Shown here: positions 62,462 to 64,000 of the stretch, one piece after another
Numbering within the stretch: position 1 is the first letter of the stretch
How the letters are laid out: each line of letters starts with the position of its first letter
NCBI GenBank assembly: GCA_963710165.1
Contig: CAVPYZ010000004.1
Span: 620,001-684,000 of the forward strand
DNA: 64,000 nt
From: JACKIP01 sp963710165
GTDB taxonomy: Bacteria > Pseudomonadota > Alphaproteobacteria > Micavibrionales > Micavibrionaceae
Direction of reading: 5' to 3'
Notes under the pieces: generated by a model
What the model saw: only the letters and a program-made list of their open reading frames with translations
What the model was told of the DNA's origin: nothing
Databases searched by the model: none
Made by a program: the position numbers and the translations under genes

Positions 62462-63016
62462 CTACCACGTGCGAACATCACCCGTATCAACGTGAATAAA
62501 ATCACTGCGCGGATAGTAACCAACGCCGCCAACACCCAGATCAGTTGCAATCTTACGCAAACGGTTGGTTGAATAGCCCGGAATATGAAGGTCGGCAGCT
62601 TTACCTTTCAAATGATATGATTTTTTCGCAACACCTGAGCTTGTTTTACGCAGCATATTATTGGTTTTCGGGCTGCGATAGCCGGATAAAATTTCAATCG
62701 GTGTTGTCTGACGGCTACGAACTTGGATAGATGCGAGAATATCAATTAATTTAGGATCAATTGAACGAACATCATTGGTGCGAAAATCACGCATAAAACT
62801 GTTAATTTTGCGGAGGGCGTCAGGAACATAGCGATTTCCTACGCGGTAAACGCCATGGAACTTTTCATTTGTATGCGCGTTTATAAGATGAACTTTGTAA
62901 TGAGGAAGTGATAAACGACCCGCCATAGATGTTCCGGGAAGGGCAGTTATCAGACCACCCGCGGCGATACCTTTTAAAAGTGTTCTGCGGGACGCATTTT
63001 CTATGTCGTTATTCAT
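62462..63016 (-). CDS. Tat-exported DUF882 (YcbK-type) murein peptidase
   Basis: One hundred and eighty-four residues. Twin-arginine signal SRRTLLKGIAAGG (about 9-21). The DUF882/peptidase M15 zinc ligands are in SYHLKGKAADLHI (HxxGxAxD) and DFIHVDTG (HxD), with the preceding ILSGYRSPKTN. Probably a periplasmic D-Ala-D-Ala-type carboxypeptidase or murein endopeptidase. The neighbouring L,D-transpeptidase on the same strand strengthens a role in cell-wall remodelling, as with YcbK beside YcbB in enterobacteria. Confidence 0.88.
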   Translation of the reverse strand: MNNDIENASRRTLLKGIAAGGLITALPGTSMAGRLSLPHYKVHLINAHTNEKFHGVYRVGNRYVPDALRKINSFMRDFRTNDVRSIDPKLIDILASIQVRSRQTTPIEILSGYRSPKTNNMLRKTSSGVAKKSYHLKGKAADLHIPGYSTNRLRKIATDLGVGGVGYYPRSDFIHVDTGDVRTW

Positions 63017-63111
63017 GTCGAATTATCCGTTATATCAGTCGTTTTATGTTTGTGCTTTTTTCTAATGATATAGAAAAAGTATTAATGAAACTTAAGTATA
63101 TTATAAAATGC

Positions 63112-64000
63112 CTAGTTTATGTATGCAAGAGTCTGGTTAGTATTTTTAACCGAAAAATTATAAGCTGGCAATTTTTTGTGATTATATAACTGCGAAATCA
63201 TCAGCGTGTCCCACTCATAAGTATCCGGTCCATAGGTTAAACTTCCATCTTCATTAATCCATATGGTTAGATATAGCAGATAAACAGGAATGCGATTTTG
63301 TGCAGAAATATCAGTCATTTTGCCCTTTGCCAGCATACGCTGTGTGAAGGTTTCGTCCCAATTCGAATTATCCGATAAGATGAAGTTTGCAATGGCTTCG
63401 GGGTCTTTCATACGTACGCATCCTGAACTAACAGTTCGGTCCGATGATCTGAAATATTCAGGTGTGGATGTATCGTGAAGATAAATATTATACTGATTCG
63501 GCATCAGGATTCTGATCTGCCCGAGAGGGTTGGTCGGGCCCGGATTTTGCACCATCATATATTGTCCAACCGTTTTATCGGTAACAGTTGCCCAATTAAT
63601 AAGCGTTGGATCAACGCTGATCCAACCATCATCTGTCTTTTCTTTAATATCAATTCCCTTAGATATTAATGCTGTGGCATCTTTTTTCAATAAAGGAAGA
63701 TAGTCTTCCTTTTTAATTGTTTTTGGAACAGTCCATGTAGGATTATAACGTACGCCTGTAATCTCTGACGTGAAGCTAAGAGTGGGACGCTGTTTACGAC
63801 CAACAATGACGGGCATTTCATGCGCAATTGTGCCATTTTCTATCGCCCATAGCGTAGCTGAGGGAATATTGACCAAAATATATTTCTCAGGCTTTTGCGG
63901 GTCAAGCCAGCGCAGACGTTCCATATTTGCCAGTATCTGATGCACCTTATCACGCGGTGTTTTATTCATCAGGCGTAATGTTTGCGGTCCGACAATACCA
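63112..64000 (-). CDS. L,D-transpeptidase (YcbB/LdtD-like), 5' end outside the window
   Basis: Periplasmic enzyme forming 3-3 cross-links in peptidoglycan. The frame is open to the right edge and the first visible residues (GIVGPQTLRLMN) belong to a peptidoglycan-binding domain, so the start lies beyond the window. Catalytic YkuD motifs: YLHDTSTPEYF and RTVSSGCVRMKDP with the nucleophile Cys. The arrangement PG-binding then YkuD is that of LdtD. Ninety-five bases upstream of the DUF882 gene on the same strand. Confidence 0.9.
   Translation of the reverse strand, partial: GIVGPQTLRLMNKTPRDKVHQILANMERLRWLDPQKPEKYILVNIPSATLWAIENGTIAHEMPVIVGRKQRPTLSFTSEITGVRYNPTWTVPKTIKKEDYLPLLKKDATALISKGIDIKEKTDDGWISVDPTLINWATVTDKTVGQYMMVQNPGPTNPLGQIRILMPNQYNIYLHDTSTPEYFRSSDRTVSSGCVRMKDPEAIANFILSDNSNWDETFTQRMLAKGKMTDISAQNRIPVYLLYLTIWINEDGSLTYGPDTYEWDTLMISQLYNHKKLPAYNFSVKNTNQTLAYIN

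Overview
The window is a stretch of an AT-rich alphaproteobacterial chromosome. A run of integrated genomic islands separates two blocks of ordinary core genes. The alphaproteobacterial assignment rests on a GcrA-type zinc-knuckle protein, the dgt/erpA/xthA neighbourhood, alphaproteobacterial-looking ParC, RecO and DUF484 proteins, and a DUF736 protein on one island. The exact lineage cannot be fixed by reading.

Left core block (1-7.2 kb): the 3' part of an ABC-F ATPase, a YegD-like Hsp70, a cold-shock protein, a short GcrA-like protein and three unrecognised genes. The third of these encodes a glycine-zipper, methionine-tailed protein that looks like an exported effector.

Island array (7.6-50.1 kb): the initiator tRNA gene (minus strand, 50018-50094) is the integration target. 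Its 3' part, from the anticodon loop through the CCA end, is repeated in the same orientation at 7592, 20059 and 29956. The four copies bound three adjacent islands. Island A (7.6-20.1 kb) carries a type III restriction-modification operon with a zinc-hook AAA ATPase between mod and res, a Ymh/HEPN-like membrane protein, a 29-codon coupled ORF, a metallophosphoesterase, a Sel1-repeat protein, an hsdM remnant and a DUF262-HNH-Schlafen-like fusion. Island B (20.1-30.0 kb) has a tyrosine integrase, an AlpA-like regulator, DUF736 and a rolling-circle-type Rep. It also has cargo modules (HEPN-like, a paralogue pair, TIR) separated by copies of one palindromic repeat. Island C (30.0-50.0 kb) has a frameshifted integrase next to the tRNA, an AlpA-like protein, a Toprim primase and a DUF927 ATPase. 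Its cargo is a 1277-residue putative nuclease, an AAA ATPase/DUF4276 pair, a YnbA/YnbB-like lipid module and an NAD-salvage operon (Prs, NadV, NrtR and a 2OG oxygenase). A well-folded candidate structured RNA lies ahead of a small membrane/lipoprotein operon. Islands B and C each carry their own pair of 11-bp-period direct repeats just inside both ends, which looks like integrase arm-site organisation.

Right core block (50.1-64 kb): a small exported protein, ribF, a glycine-rich stress protein, dgt, erpA, xthA, a membrane methyltransferase-like protein, a lipoprotein hydrolase, DUF484, parC, recO, two tandem histidine phosphatases, a Tat-exported DUF882 peptidase and the 3' part of an L,D-transpeptidase gene.

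Main points for follow-up: the four-way-junction RNA at 43.5-43.7 kb with mutually exclusive stems; the island array with matched arm repeats; the repeat-delimited cargo modules of island B; the large putative nuclease of island C; and TIR-type NAD-consuming cargo sitting next to an NAD-resynthesis operon.
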